A stretch of DNA of 64,000 bases, from positions 62,001 to 126,000 of the forward strand of contig JASJFT010000104.1 in NCBI GenBank assembly GCA_030770425.1. The letters run 5' to 3'. The notes beneath the pieces were generated by a model. That model saw only the letters and a list, made by a program, of their open reading frames with translations. It did no database searches and was not told the origin of the DNA. This document shows positions 47,457-59,313 of this stretch, piece after piece. Both the position numbers and the translations under genes were made by a program. This stretch comes from Darksidea phi (lineage: Eukaryota > Ascomycota > Dothideomycetes > Pleosporales > Lentitheciaceae). Within the stretch, counting starts at the first letter, position 1; each line of letters opens with the position of its first letter.

Positions 47457-48923
47457 TCAGATGTTTAATCCCACCGCGCGCCACCCCTTTCGAATGGGAA
47501 CCCCATCCATGCCTAGGTCTTCCGCGGCTTGGAGTGTCTTCTTCGCAAAGTTGTGGAAGGTCAGATGCTTGTCATTGTCTTCATCGAGATCCGAAATTGT
47601 TTCCCACCAAATGATGCCTGATCGTTCATGACCAATAGCCTTCGTGATGAGCGCGAAAGCGTGAGAGGGAATCGTCGACATATCGTAATAGTCGCGAGCA
47701 GCGTTGATCTGCACCATATGTCGTTTCGATGTGTCTCTTCGAAGTTGGCCGTCGATTTTGGTGTACTTCCACGCAGTGCCAGGATGAAGCACATCTCTCA
47801 GCGCCTTACATCCCAGCTCAGGCTTGAAGAAGCCTTCACCTATTAGCCAATTTGCGCTCTGAGGACCATCGTGGTGCTTTTTGAGGAGGGTGAAGACGTC
47901 GGCGAAATGCTCCCAGAGAGCGCGCTGCTCGTCCCGGCCGCCGTTTTTCTTCAACTGAAATCCGATGCGGTCACGTATGACACCGTGGGCGACTTCATGG
48001 TAGATGCTATTCTTCGTTAGTTTAACTATATGGAGAAAATCTTCTGACTATAGGGGTATGCTAGTATGGGTATTAACTTACACATCTTTGCAGAGTGCAG
48101 CGTTTCCGTAGTATATGTCTCCGTCTCCAAAGCACGCATGCTCCGCCTTTGTCACCCATAGGCCGCCAATGTATTCCTTTCCGAAATGATAGGAGCATTT
48201 TAGCGTATCTTTTTTGAACTTGGGTGTATGGTGGAAGATAGTCGCAAAGAATTCGAGCATCTCATCGGCCTCGAGGTACAGTGTATTTGCTAATTGAGCA
48301 TCATTTTTTGGTGACGTCAATAGGGGGTCGCCCTCCGCCAAAACCTGTACCTTTCCGAGTTTGCTTTTATCCGGCGCTCCATCCGTATCCACAGCATTCT
48401 GATGGTTGTATATGGCTCTTTCCACTGTCTCGCCTCCTCCGCGTAACATGGGTATTTCCGATCTAGAGATATCGTCGTCATATTGGCTTCCATGCTCCTG
48501 AGATCCGACGATTTCGGTGGGCTCATATGGCGGTTGAGGACTAAGGATCAAGGATTGTGGGTGTTCGGGCGGGGGAGAAAGCTGCTTATTGATACCGTTC
48601 AGCCAGGAAAAAGATGGTCCGTGATTGACTTCGCCCCAGGAAGGAAGCATCTTGTTGTTTTCGGAAAGCTGCTCGTGGTTGACTTCGCCCCAGGAAGGAA
48701 GTATCTTGTTGTTTCCAGAAAGCTGCTCGTGGTTGACTTCGTCCCACGATGCAAGCATCTTGTCGTTGTCGTTCCAGGAAGAAAGGGACTCCTCGTCATC
48801 CTCTTTCAACATCTTATCAATGAATTCGATTTGTCGAAGCATCGCATTGCGCTGTCCTTCCGTGAGATCCGGATGCTCGAGCCACGCACGCAAGAAAGCG
48901 GAGGATGGATTAGCGCAGGACAT
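47457..48923 (-). CDS. M4 (thermolysin/protealysin-like) metallopeptidase
   Basis: Two exons (48923-48082 and 48006-47457) around a 75-nt intron give 463 aa. The splice rebuilds the zinc motif: ...ALCKD-VIYHEVAHGVI, with HEVAH as HExxH. The third zinc ligand Glu lies in ALWEHFADVF (the ExxxD pattern), 'FGDGD' precedes the site as in M4 enzymes, and IPSHAFALITKAIG...GIIWWETISD matches the C-terminal M4 helices. There is no signal peptide, so this is likely an intracellular protealysin-like enzyme rather than a secreted thermolysin. Residues about 45-110 hold an 18-residue repeat (NNKMLPSWGEVNHEQLSE-like, three copies plus partials) in place of a normal propeptide. Substrate and role are unknown. 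Zinc and catalytic residues look intact. Confidence 0.85.
48599..48775 (-). repeat. 54-bp in-frame tandem repeat in the M4 peptidase gene
   Basis: The phrase GTTGACTTCG(C/T)CCCA recurs at 54-bp spacing (about 48,622, 48,676 and 48,730) with the same following bases, encoding the 18-residue repeat. The spacing is a multiple of three, so copy-number change would keep frame. Confidence 0.85.
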
Positions 48924-49601
48924 GGCGGGCGCGGTTGATTAAGGCTTTTGGTCTCCATGATGCTGTTTTCTACTTATATGTCAACAGTCTTTGATTTACT
49001 ACAATTCAGTAAGACAGGAGGTGCGACAGGTTATGACAACTACTCTCCTGTCTTAGAGCTGGAGGATACATGAAGCCATAGCGCTACTCATACGCGAATG
49101 GCCGTGCCAACTTCTTCTGTCGCAAGGCTTAAAAAAAGAAGAAATTGCGCCACCCATCTACGCGACGGACCGTGCCAACCACCCTGTCTCAAAGCGAAAG
49201 GAACGGGCAAATCGTATCGCCAACCTGCACAACTCACATTCATATCATTATTCTATGCAACAAGCATTCTCAGGAGCTGAGGGCCAATGCACGCCCCACC
49301 CCAGCGCAAACCAATCCCGGACTGTCAGCGGTGCCGGAAAGGCATATGAGTCTTGGATCAAATTCGTGGGTTTTTGTATCAACTTCGGGGGGGGTGCGTC
49401 TTCGTCACTGGTGGCCGTGTTGTTTCTCTCTGCGCGGGGGATCGTTGATATCCGCTCCAGATGTCCTTCGTTTATGCCATATATTTTCTCCTTCATCTCT
49501 CTGCCAGTTCACACTGAAGCTTCCAGGGACTGCCTCTAGCGGTTTTCTTGGCCCTCTACTCCTGATAGCACGCGACCTGCTATTCACCTGCTCACCCCAT
49601 C
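48924..49601. other. intergenic stretch
   Basis: This holds the promoter of the M4 peptidase and the 3' flank of the acetyltransferase. The 178-aa frame at 49,145-49,681 has no recognisable domain and overlaps the acetyltransferase exon. I see nothing else. Confidence 0.5.
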
Positions 49602-50397
49602 TCAATCCACACCCAACTCCCAGGGCATCTTCAACTGCCCTCCCTCAACCTCCCACAACCCCGCCTTTGGCCTCCACATAGCAAACACCGGTGGCGGCGT
49701 CAACTCATGCTCAGCCTTCCTCCATAGATCACTTGCATTGTCTTTCTCCATATCGAATGCGATCTTGAACAAGGGCCGGAAACCGTGCTTCTCGTACAAG
49801 AGCTTGCCCATACCGGAAGCCTCCATCCAGCATTCTAGATTGAGATTGTCCGCGAGGGATATGCCCACGGTCATGAGGAGGGAGCCGACGCCTTGGCGGC
49901 GGTGGGTTGGGAGGACGGACATCCAGTTTAGCGCTGGGGCCTGTCAGTGTTTGTTCAGGACCTGAACAGTTACTGTACCCACCAAGGTGGGGCCTCGTCA
50001 TCCAGCTCGCCCTAGGCCTATACACCTGCTCCAACACGCTTTCACAAAACTCCCTATACTCACCCTCCGGCCACCACGGCGCTGTCAACTTCGGTACTCC
50101 CTCCTTAAATGGATTCTCCGTATGCACCTCCCACTGTGCACAACCGACCGCCTCGCCAGTCTCCTCTTCAATAACAAAATACCAGTTACTCGAAGGGTTG
50201 GAAGTGTGCTGTTCCCAGGATCGGGACTTGGATTCTGTAACGGCGTGTGTATAGTCAGAGGGCGTGTAGCCGAGCACGGGGAAGAAGAGTTGAACGAAGG
50301 GCTCGTACGGGGTGTAATTTGCGGCCCAGATTACGTCGAGGATTTGGGACATGTCGGATTGCGTTTTGGCTTGCTTGATAGTGTATTTTGCGGACAT
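49602..50397 (-). CDS. GNAT-family N-acetyltransferase
   Basis: Exons 50397-49983 and 49933-49602 around a 49-nt intron (donor GTGGGT) join in frame to 248 aa. The splice restores LNWMSVLPTHRRQGVGSLLM, in which RRQGVG is the acetyl-CoA pyrophosphate loop (Q/RxxGxG/A) of GNAT enzymes. Upstream strands include WYFVIEEETGEAVGCAQWEV, and the C-terminal part has LYEKHGFRPL, the typical 'Y...GF' strand. I took the ATG at 50397; the frame extends further only from a GTG. No signal peptide is present. The substrate cannot be deduced; such fungal proteins are generic small-molecule acetyltransferases. Confidence 0.85.
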
Positions 50398-51202
50398 TTT
50401 TGAAGCTGAGGCTGGTGATAAGCTCGGACTACTGGCTGTAGAGGGGTGGGGTTTGTGCAGTTGCACCGTTTACTCATTCGACGTAGAAATTGCGTCTGTA
50501 TATTGTTCAGTGTTGCGAGTAGTAGAATCGTCGAACTCAGGCGCTGACTGGCTGTATCGAAATGCGGCACAGCTAGACAGTGCGACTCTCGAGCAAGCCA
50601 GACCAAGTGCACGTGTAGACTAAGCCGTTTGCTAAAAGGCTCTCGCACGGATCTCGGGATCGGGGTTGGTCCTTGTTTAGTCGTTGCAGGTGGAAATGTT
50701 CAGCGATCGTAAACCACCGCGCAAGGAAGAAAAAAGCAATTAGTCGTATTCTCAAAACGGGTTAGTATCTTGTTCATGTAGGTTGAGCACCCTTTGGCTC
50801 GATCTTCCTGTTTCAGAAAGGCGCTCTAAGCGGCCTAGGCTCTTGGCGAGTCAAGCGACGACAGCCAGCGACCACGCCAGTCTCACAAGCCCCTCACTTT
50901 CCATCAATCACAACAGTCGTAGCACAAGTATCACCTACAGCGTCGTATTCTCCCAGACCATGATGTCTTGAGCGGCGAGGCTATGCTGCGTTGCGGCCAG
51001 CGACACGGGCCGACAGCCGACACCGACCGCGCGCAATTCATCGGTAGTCCGAGCTTGGAGGCTTGCCACGAACCGATAGCCTGGCCGTGATGGGGGAAGC
51101 CAAACGCCGGGAGACATGCAGCCACAGTCCCTGGCGCATGAACTTTTCTTCGTCTCACGGACCTCTTCTATGCCCCGCTCACTATGCTAATCCATCGCCA
51201 GT
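50398..51202. promoter_or_regulatory. divergent upstream region, acetyltransferase / UstYa-like gene
   Basis: Both genes start at the ends of this 0.8-kb stretch. None of its frames has a recognisable domain. I see no clear binding site. Confidence 0.45.
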
Positions 51203-52150
51203 ATGACAAGTAATGGAGAATATCGACCTGTGAGCGGAGAAGAGGGCGATGTAGAGGCGAAGGGTATTGACTGGAACGAAATTACCGAGATCATTCCAAC
51301 ACATACACGCATTTTTGTCATTTCCATGTCCGTCTTCCTACTGTCTCTCTCGGCCAACGTTCTGCTGGTTCTTGACAATGCTCACCTCAGGAACGTTTCG
51401 CGGGACTGGGGCAAGACCAAGTACAGTGAGTATCTATTTAAGAGCTTTAGATATCATATTGATGGCGGTCAGGCGGAATCACATTCGACACTCTTGTCCC
51501 ATATCACTCGTTCACGAACTTCTGGAATCCCAACATCAGCGACAGCACTTCGGATGCTGCATGGGACGCTATAGATACGGACCTCATGGCCATCTCCCTC
51601 CACGATGACTTTGCGAAAGAGGTCGGCTTGGGCCCATCTACTCGCTTTCCTTGGGACACCGAGCGCAGCATTTATTATGTCAAGGGCTTTCACGATTTGC
51701 ACTGCTTGGTAAGATCTTCGCATACATATCGGGCCGCATCGCTAAAGTCGTATCTAGAAACTCGTACGTAAAGCAATCGTCTCAAAGCACAACGGAGACA
51801 ATCAGACCTTCTCCCTCCATCATCTATTCCATTGTCTAGACGGCCTTCGACAAGACATCATGTGCACTGCGGACGACACGCCAATGCCTGCGGCTGTCGC
51901 ACATCGCGTCGGAGATGGACAGTTGCGGCGATGCCGGGACTGGAACAAACTGACAGCCTGGGTTACGCGCCCAGATCAACACGCTTGTCACAGCTTTGAC
52001 GATTATCGCGAGGCCACCAATACACTAGAGCTGTTCGCCCATTGTCCTGATGATTCTCCCTACCGTCCAGTAGTTGAGGCCTATTTTGAGTATCACGGGC
52101 ACAAAGATCCGTACGAGCTGAAGGGTGAAAACAGTGAGGTGGTCTTCTAG
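51203..52150 (+). CDS. UstYa-like (DUF3328) protein
   Basis: Three exons (51203-51425, 51473-51708, 51758-52150; introns 47 and 49 nt) join to 283 aa, the family's usual size. There is one membrane helix at about residues 36-57, then the lumenal domain. The family's two copper/metal-type motifs are both intact: HDLHC, right at the second splice junction, and HLFHC followed by LDGLRQDIMCTAD. UstYa homologues carry out oxidative cyclisation or related oxidations in fungal RiPP (dikaritin) pathways and in some other metabolite pathways. No other UstYa copy and no peptide precursor with repeated cores is visible within the window, so this is an orphan copy or part of a cluster not recognised here. 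The nearest neighbour is a small secreted/membrane protein 0.65 kb downstream on the same strand. Confidence 0.9.
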
Positions 52151-52798
52151 ACCTATTGCAGCAGCAGGCAGCTACCTGCTAGAGTGTCTATCTCGGTTAT
52201 TGGGGGCTTCGCTACGCCGATGAAGGAACCTGAGGCCAACAAAAGTTTTCGTTCGAACTTTCGCAATTTGAGTGCTTCACAGTCGTATAATTGCCATACT
52301 AGTCCGCTCGTATGGTTACATTCACAGGCAACCCCCGCACCTTGGTCTGCGGATTCCAAAGTGTCCAATTTGCCAGTCGGTGGCTGCAACGAGGTAGTGG
52401 CAACCGCTTTCTCTGTCCATATCTAGAAGACGCTACTACACTTGAACACCCTCACTGCCCCGGTCAGATGAAGTACCGTGCCTCTGGTGCTCATGTTGCA
52501 ATATGGCTGTTGTGATACAAAAGTAGCAGTGGTGGGCCATCCTGTGCTGAGACATTGCCCACCTTACTTATGACGGATACTCATCCCGATTTATTGACGG
52601 TGAAGGTGAATTACTACCCGGCTGGAAGGCTTAGCGTTTCAAGGATAATGTATTTATTAGTTGGATCAATCCTGCGTCGCTAGGCCAAATCGTCAAGCCC
52701 AGAGCCCAATACTCATCCAAGGCCAACATCGCAAGGTGAGTGCCTCGACGCTGTTACTGACAAGCGCATGCTAATACAAGTTCAGTTACAAAATCACC
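52151..52798. other. intergenic stretch
   Basis: The frames in it are short and without domains. It presumably carries the UstYa 3' flank and the promoter of the next gene. Confidence 0.5.
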
Positions 52799-53458
52799 AT
52801 GCGATCCCTCAGCATCGCTCTTCCTTTGGTTGTTCTAGCGACCAGCGTCGCCGGCGCCCCTTTTTGGGCCGCTGAAGCCAGAGCGGCTCCCAAAATCGAA
52901 GTGGCGGCCATTCCTCCTAGCCACATTGATTCACGCGGAGTTTCCGACATTAACCACATCGTCGAGCCTGATCACGTTACCGCACGAACTGCTGCTGGGC
53001 CACAAGACATAGTCCAGAGGGAAGTGCCTTCCGTCACAGACGATGCTGACGAACCCAACGGCATTGATCGCAGGAGCGCACTCTCCGCTCATGTCGATCT
53101 AAGGCATTCGGTAGATGGAACGGTATCTTGAGTGGTTAGTATTGCCGTATAGGAGCCTCGCCGACCACAAGTAACCACACAACAGTTGAGGGAGGAAGCT
53201 TGTGACTCCTATTACGTCATATGTAACGACGTGGAGGAAATCAAGACCATTTGGGGGCTGGAGCCCATGTCCGCAACAAATCTCTGTCGTTACCAGATTT
53301 ATTTCCTTGCTCTAATCTGTGGAGGCGTCATAGCTGCGCTGCTATTTTGGACAGGGTCGATGCAGATCATTGTGGCCCGCATCTTCCACTGCATATTCGT
53401 CTTCTTCTCTAGTGCAGTCCACAGCCGCGTGCGTAGAAAAGGTCAAATGACGACTTAA
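52799..53458 (+). CDS. small secreted or membrane protein, unknown
   Basis: Exon 52799-53122 encodes a clear signal peptide (MRSLSIALPLVVLATSVAGA) and a hydrophilic region with several basic processing-like sites (SR, QR, DRR). A proposed 63-nt intron (53123-53185, GTATCT to CAG) joins it in phase to 53186-53458, giving 198 aa. The second exon adds a CDSYYVICND segment and one long hydrophobic helix (about FLALICGGVIAALLFW) followed by a short basic tail. If the splice is wrong, exon 1 alone encodes 110 aa. I do not recognise a family. It does not have the repeated core peptides of a dikaritin precursor, despite lying next to a UstYa-like gene. Confidence 0.5.
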
Positions 53459-54260
53459 GGCTTGGCTTGCTAGCTTTTCAAAGGCGTGCTGTAACACAGA
53501 TTGCCAGTTTCTCCGTGCCATGTACGTCCTGCAATTTCTTTCGACAGATGTTGTGATACGGACCTTCAGCCACCGTGTTACGCAAGCGCCTTGGACACCC
53601 GACCCGGAGGGACGAAACGATTCCACCCCCTCACCTCTAGCTAAATGGTAGCGCACGAAGCGAGGAGTGTTGGTCTCAGCTGAGCTGGATGCCACGTCAG
53701 ACCTTTGCCTGAGCTTACAGCTACGTCCAAGCCGGTTCATTTCACCACCTTAGCGTTTCTAGTTCCTAAACGCAGCATTGGCGATTGATACACTCGCCAT
53801 CAGCACCGGCGCGGGCGGCACTGGAGTGCAATGTCGCACGGGTTGGAAGTTATCTAGTGCGTCAATAGCATCCCTTGCTTCGCAACACTACCTACCTACG
53901 CATACGTATCACGCCACAGACCGTGCCCTTCCACTTTGCACAATGTACGGTCACTATTGTTTTCATGTGCGAGGGCGAGAAATGAGTGGGTAGTCCAAGG
54001 CCCCTCACAGCTTGCAATGAACGAGTGTTGTGTTGCGACGCAAACATGGACGCAACAATACATTTCTGAGCGCCCGCGCAAGCTGCGGCGTCAAACTTGC
54101 CCCTGAAGCATCGCATCGTAAACGCCATTCCCACTCTGCACAATCTATACGCAAGCCCGTACCCTGGCGTTCCGCCTCCTCTTACCCCCGTCAGCCTTCT
54201 TTTTTTTTTCGCTTGCCTGCCATCGTTTGAACGCATTGCCATGTTCCAGTTTGCGATGCC
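53459..54260. other. intergenic stretch
   Basis: No gene is recognised. Near 54,200 there is a T-rich pyrimidine run shortly upstream of the next start codon, as is common in fungal promoters. Confidence 0.5.
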
Positions 54261-55869
54261 ATGACTGCGCTTCTCGCTGCGACCTGGGCGCAGCACCGTG
54301 CAAACACGCACGTTGTACGACAGCCGGGCTCCGAGGCGGATCTGGGGCCTTTTTTGAATGTTGTCACTTGGATATTGTTAATTACGAGTGCGCTGGCGGT
54401 TTTGACGAGGCTGGTTACTAAGAGGGCGCTTAAGAGGAGGCTTGATGTTGATGATGCTTTCGTTATCGCTGCGCTGGTGAGTCCGACCCTGGGTCGGAAT
54501 TGATATCGGGGTCGTATGTGGTGTGCTTGCTGACTCGCGAAGCTTACCAGCATCGGCTCCGGCATCGCTGTCACTGTGCAAACGCACAATGGGCTCGGAC
54601 GAGATATCGCATTGCTATCCGATGGTCAGATCGTGGCTTACGAAAAGGTATTTCCCCCTTCTCGTCTTTCTCCTATGCATTGGAAACCATGGTTCCGGTC
54701 GTTGCACTCGCTTCTTCACGTATTTCCAACAGCAGGATGCTTACAGTCTACAGAGCGAATATGCAAACAAGCTCCTCTACATAGCTACACTGGCTCTGGC
54801 AAAGCTATCTATTATCTCACTTCTCATGATCCTCACTGCATCTGACCTGCATCGGAACTTAGGTATCGGACTTACCGTGTTCATTGCATTATGGGGTGTT
54901 TTGTCCGCCTTTGTCGCGGCGTTCCAGTGTGGGATGGATGAGCCATGGAGGTTCATCAGAACAGGAAGCAGTTGCGTTAGCTTGGTATGTTCCACGTCGT
55001 CGGCGGCAATGCATGTTAGCATACTGATCTCGCTGTTAGGCCGCCTTCTGGCGTGGTGTCGGCGCGATTAACATGTTGACGGACCTGTGTTTAATCCTAT
55101 TCCCAGTACATGTCATCTTCACGCTGCAGATGAGTATAGGCAAGAAGGTTACTATCCTCGGCTTCTTCGGCGCACGGTCACTGTATGTCTTCTCACTCCA
55201 CCTCTATTTGCTCCGATGCTGACCCACTTCAGCGACATCGTAGCAACTGCCATCCAAATAGCCTACATCCCCGGCTTCAACTCGCCCAACCCCACCCGAG
55301 CCCTCTGGAAATGGACGCTGACCGCGCAAATAATCTCGTCCATAACAATCCTCACCTCCTGCATCCCCTACCTTCGGCCACTCCTTGAATCGCTGCCATC
55401 AGGGCTCTACGGTGCAGACGAATTGCGACGGCGCGGAACGCCATCTGAACTCGGCTACCCGCGCGACCAGAGCAAAAACGGTTCATACAAGCTCAGTTCC
55501 GGGAATTCTCTTGCTAATTCCCCGCAGAAGCGACAGAGGAGTCAGGGCGAGAGTGGGATTAGGCGGTTTCTGCCGATGCTGAGCGAGGATACTAGTCATG
55601 TCAATTCGGCGAGTGGGCTGCCGGGAGGGCCACGGAGACCGGATGGACAGATGGATGTGGAGATTTCGGCCGCTGGTGCTGATGCGGTGGTGGATCAAAG
55701 GAAGTGGGAGACGGATAGTACGGGTAGTCAGGTGAAGATTATGAAGACTACGGTTGTTTGTGCGGAGTGGGAGGATGCGGAGGAGGAGGCGCAAAGCGGG
55801 AGGAGGGGTGTGAGCGGGGAGGGCGTTGCTGACGGCGATGAAATTGGAGTTGCTGGCGGTAAGCGGTAG
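54261..55869 (+). CDS. SAT4/rhodopsin-domain integral membrane protein
   Basis: Five exons (54261-54476, 54543-54647, 54754-54984, 55040-55182, 55233-55869) join in frame to 443 aa. It has the seven-helix fungal rhodopsin/SAT4 layout: VLTRLVTKRALKRRLDVDDAF after helix 1, YANKLLYIATLALAKLSI, AAFWRGVGAINMLTDLCLILFPV, and a last pair around IVATAIQIAYI and TLTAQIISSITI. The C-terminal 150 residues are a hydrophilic Ser/Gly/Glu-rich tail. The family includes PTH11-like receptors and many proteins of unknown role, often in accessory regions; there is no CFEM domain here. The first intron uses an AAG acceptor, which I chose because it alone keeps frame. Function beyond membrane location is not assignable. 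Confidence 0.85.
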
Positions 55870-57355
55870 GGTAGTATGTGTGGTGAGCGTTTGGGAGTAT
55901 TAAGTCCAAGATATGCAAATGATATTTACCTAGTTAGCCAACCTGAATGAACAGTTACATCAGTTACATCAGTGTTGGACATACATAATATGCCTCGACA
56001 CGAAGCCGAAAATGGTCCCACTCGGCGTAAGATGCGGGCTCAACCAGAGCATACAAAAGATGATGCCAGAAAATGCGAACACTCGCAATTGCAAAAATAG
56101 GGTACTGAATCCCGGCCACTTAACGTTTTCATTCCTGGGGTAGGCATCTGCGGACACGTAGACGCCGGGCTTGAAGGAGAGTGTCGTGGCTGAAGAAAGC
56201 GTAGCGTGAGCTGAGAAGTGCCATGAGATGGCTGATAGTGTCTCTGAAACGAAGCCAAGAGTGAGAAGCCGTGTTCGGCTCGATGTATACCCGCCCAAGT
56301 CAAGATCCTCATTGCGCCTTCTCAATGTGACTTTCGTCGAAGAGCTGATCCGATTGAAGGCGCGATCTCTGACGCGGTGTCGAAAATCTGAAGGAGTTCA
56401 ATCTTTGCAAGAAGGATTCACGTGAGTGACTCTCATGTGGGGGATTCCCACGTGGTGCGCTAAACCCGTTTTACAACGTCGTCCGGCGATCTTTCCCTCT
56501 CACTTCATCCCTCGTCCCAACCACCTCCTTATCCCAAGATCTTGTCCTCTCCTGTACTACAGCACTATGCGGGGACTTCTCTAACTTTCCTACGGTTGTA
56601 TGACAGGCTATCCTGTCGTAAGCGTCATCCGTGCTAGCGTTCATCAAGCTGTGTTTTGTGTGACGAGTCTTGCCCGTCTTCAATAGCTTGTTCACGAAAC
56701 GCTAGCGCTAGCATTCTGCACAACAACCCCTCATTGCTCGCAGCAAAATGGTGCAGAAACGCGATCCAGTCTGCGACCAGACATTGCCGTGGCTTGCGTC
56801 GCTCAAGATGTGCAGGCCGGGAAATTTTCTGATTCGCATGTGAGTCGGGGGAAGGCAAAATGAGCAAGGGATACATGTATCCTCCGATGCATGCCACCGC
56901 GAGGTGCAGTTTTTCATCACCCCGGCCGTGCGACGCGATCAACGAACCAGCGCCCACCATTGTGCTGCTCCCTGAGCGCTCAAACGCGGTACGATATGTC
57001 AAGCCTGTAACCTGTCGCTGCAGCGAGCCTCCTGTCTTCTCAGCTGAAGTGCAAGGCCGGCTCGCATTCGTGCCGCGGATTTTGCGCCGTCTCTCTACCG
57101 CCCTAAACTGTTGGCCACCCTATCTTAATTGCCGTTGTTGACGCACATGGCAGACGTTACGTCTGAGCAGGTTTAAAGCACGATTGACTTGCATTGCATG
57201 TGTCCTGTACTACGATATTCTCGTGTCGCTTTTTATCCCAATCTGTCCCGCCTGGAGGGTTCAAACTCGAACTCTTTTACCTTTCCGTCACATCACATCT
57301 ATTTGATATTGTTATCAAATAGCGCTACACTCGCCGTGACGTGCAAGCTGTCAGC
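55870..57355. other. 1.5-kb gene-poor stretch
   Basis: The frames (for example 118 aa at 55,969-56,325 and 122 aa at 56,634-57,002, both minus) have no recognisable domain and no supporting splice pattern. The last part should contain the permease promoter. Confidence 0.45.
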
Positions 57356-59313
57356 ATGGAGAAAGCAATCGACCTTCAGACTTTTGATGATGAACTTCGC
57401 CAGAGGGGGAAAGGCTCGGTATCGGAGGCAAAGGGTGCCAATGACTTCGACCGCGACAGGTACGAGTTGGCACGGGCTGGGAAACAACAAGTCTTGAAGG
57501 TAGTGGTCAATCTCATGATCGATTTTGCGGATAGCTAACAGTACATAGCGCCGCTTCGGACTGGTTAGCATGACGGGGTTGTCTTGCGGTTTGATGTGCA
57601 CCTGGGAAAGCATTTTAGTGTAAAGAACCCCTCCATTCCACCTCACCGAGCTAAACAACTGCAGAGTCTTTTCGATCGGCTTCCAAAAGTGAGACTCGAT
57701 GTAAAGTGTTTCCCGAAAGACGCCCTACTGATCTGAACAGTGGCGGTCCAGCGGGCCTGATATACGGCTTCCTTTTAGTTCTTTTCGGGAATATTTCTGT
57801 CTTCATTGTCATTGGCGAACTTTCGAGCGCAATACCTACGGCTGGCGGGCAGTACCATTGGGTCTCGCTGTTAGCGCCGCGATCGAGCAAACGATTCTTT
57901 AGCTATGTCACCGGTATCTTGGCTCTCCTAATTCCACGGACATTGCTCACTGACTATGTAGGATGGCTTACCGTTATTGGTTGGATCGCCGCGTTGACAT
58001 CCGTATGCTTTTTCGTCGCCGATGTGACCCTCGGATTAGTCACTCTCAACTACGGAGAATACACGAGAGAGCTATGGCACGGCACTCTGCTCCTGTGGGC
58101 GACACTCTTACTATGCGTTTTCATCAACGTCTTCGTCAGCGGGGCACTTCCAACAATCGAGGTCATTGTTCTGATCATCCATGTCCTCGGCTTCTTCGGC
58201 ATCCTCATCCCATTGGTTTACTTGACTCCTTCCCATCATTCAGCAAACGAGGTCTTTACCACGTTTTATAACATGGGGGGCTGGCACAGCAAAGCTCTAG
58301 CTTTCTTTGTTGGTCTTCAAGGAAATGCTTTGGCGTTTGTAGGTACGGATTCGCCGGTGCATGTAAGCTTTGACGGACGGCAACATGCCCTATGCAATGC
58401 TAACATACTGCAGATGTCTGAAGAAGTCAAAAATGCCAGCGTCGATGTCGCACGCTCCATGCTGCTCAGTCTAGGTATCAATGGCTGCCTCGCGTCGGGT
58501 ATGCTGTTCGCAGTTCTCTTCAGCGCACCTGACGTTATGGAACTATTGACCGCAGATACAGCGGTCCCAGCATTCATGAGGATCTTTGAATATGCCACTG
58601 GATCGAAAGTGGGTGCGACAATCATGACCAGCATCATTATTGTGCTTGAGTTTTGCAGCGCTATGGGCTGCCTGGCTGCAGCGTCGCGTATGACCTGGTC
58701 GTTTGCTCGGGATCGAGGGCTTCCGTTTGCACGGGTGCCCAGTATGGTGGGTCTAAGTTGGTCCTGGAGGAGTCATAGAAACTCATCTAACTTCAGGTAG
58801 ATCGACAAGCGTACCACCATCCCCGTCATCGCCGTCCTTGTCGTAACAACGCTCTCCGCCCTGCTCGCGCTCATAAATATCGGCAACAACGCCGCCTTCA
58901 ACGGGACAATCTCCCTCGTCCTCGAAGGCTTCTACATATCCTATCTACTCGCCATCGGCCTTCTCCTCTGGCGGCGCATGCGCGGCGACCTCGACTCGCC
59001 CCATAACAGCCTCACAGCCTTCAGTTCCGCCGCCAACGCCGATGAAACGTATGATCGCAGTCTCACATGGGGGCCTTGGAGGCTTAAAGGAATGCTTGGT
59101 GTGGTCAACAATATTATCGCGTGTTGTTACTTGTGTTTGTTGATATTCTTCAGCTTTTGGCCGAGTGCGCTGAAGATTGAGGAGCCCGCACAGATGAATT
59201 GGGCCGTTGTTGTTACCGCAGGTGTAGCAGGGTTTAGCGTAAGTTATTATGCACTGTTTGCGAGAAAGAGTTACACCGGGCCGGTGGTAGAGGTTGATCC
59301 GCATACGCTGTGA
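57356..59313 (+). CDS. APC-superfamily amino acid/choline-type permease
   Basis: Seven exons (57356-57499, 57549-57619, 57665-57688, 57741-57913, 57962-58362, 58414-58746, 58801-59313) join in frame to 552 aa, normal for fungal amino acid/GABA/choline permeases with about 12 helices. Landmarks are RRFGLVSMTGLSCG at the start, SIGFQNGGPAGLIYGF rebuilt across a 24-nt microexon, IPTAGGQYHWVS, GWLTVIGW after removal of an intron, SPVHMSEEVKNASVDVARSM, and WSFARDRGLPF. It imports a small amine or amino acid across the plasma membrane; the substrate is uncertain. I chose the ATG at 57356. Two of its introns (48 and 51 nt) are multiples of three without stops, so retention would not break the frame. 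Confidence 0.9.

Noticed and set aside
48078..48923. Repeat-bearing protein as a RiPP (dikaritin) precursor for the UstYa-like gene
   Set aside because: There is no signal peptide, no KR-type sites between the repeats, and the second exon is an M4 peptidase domain.
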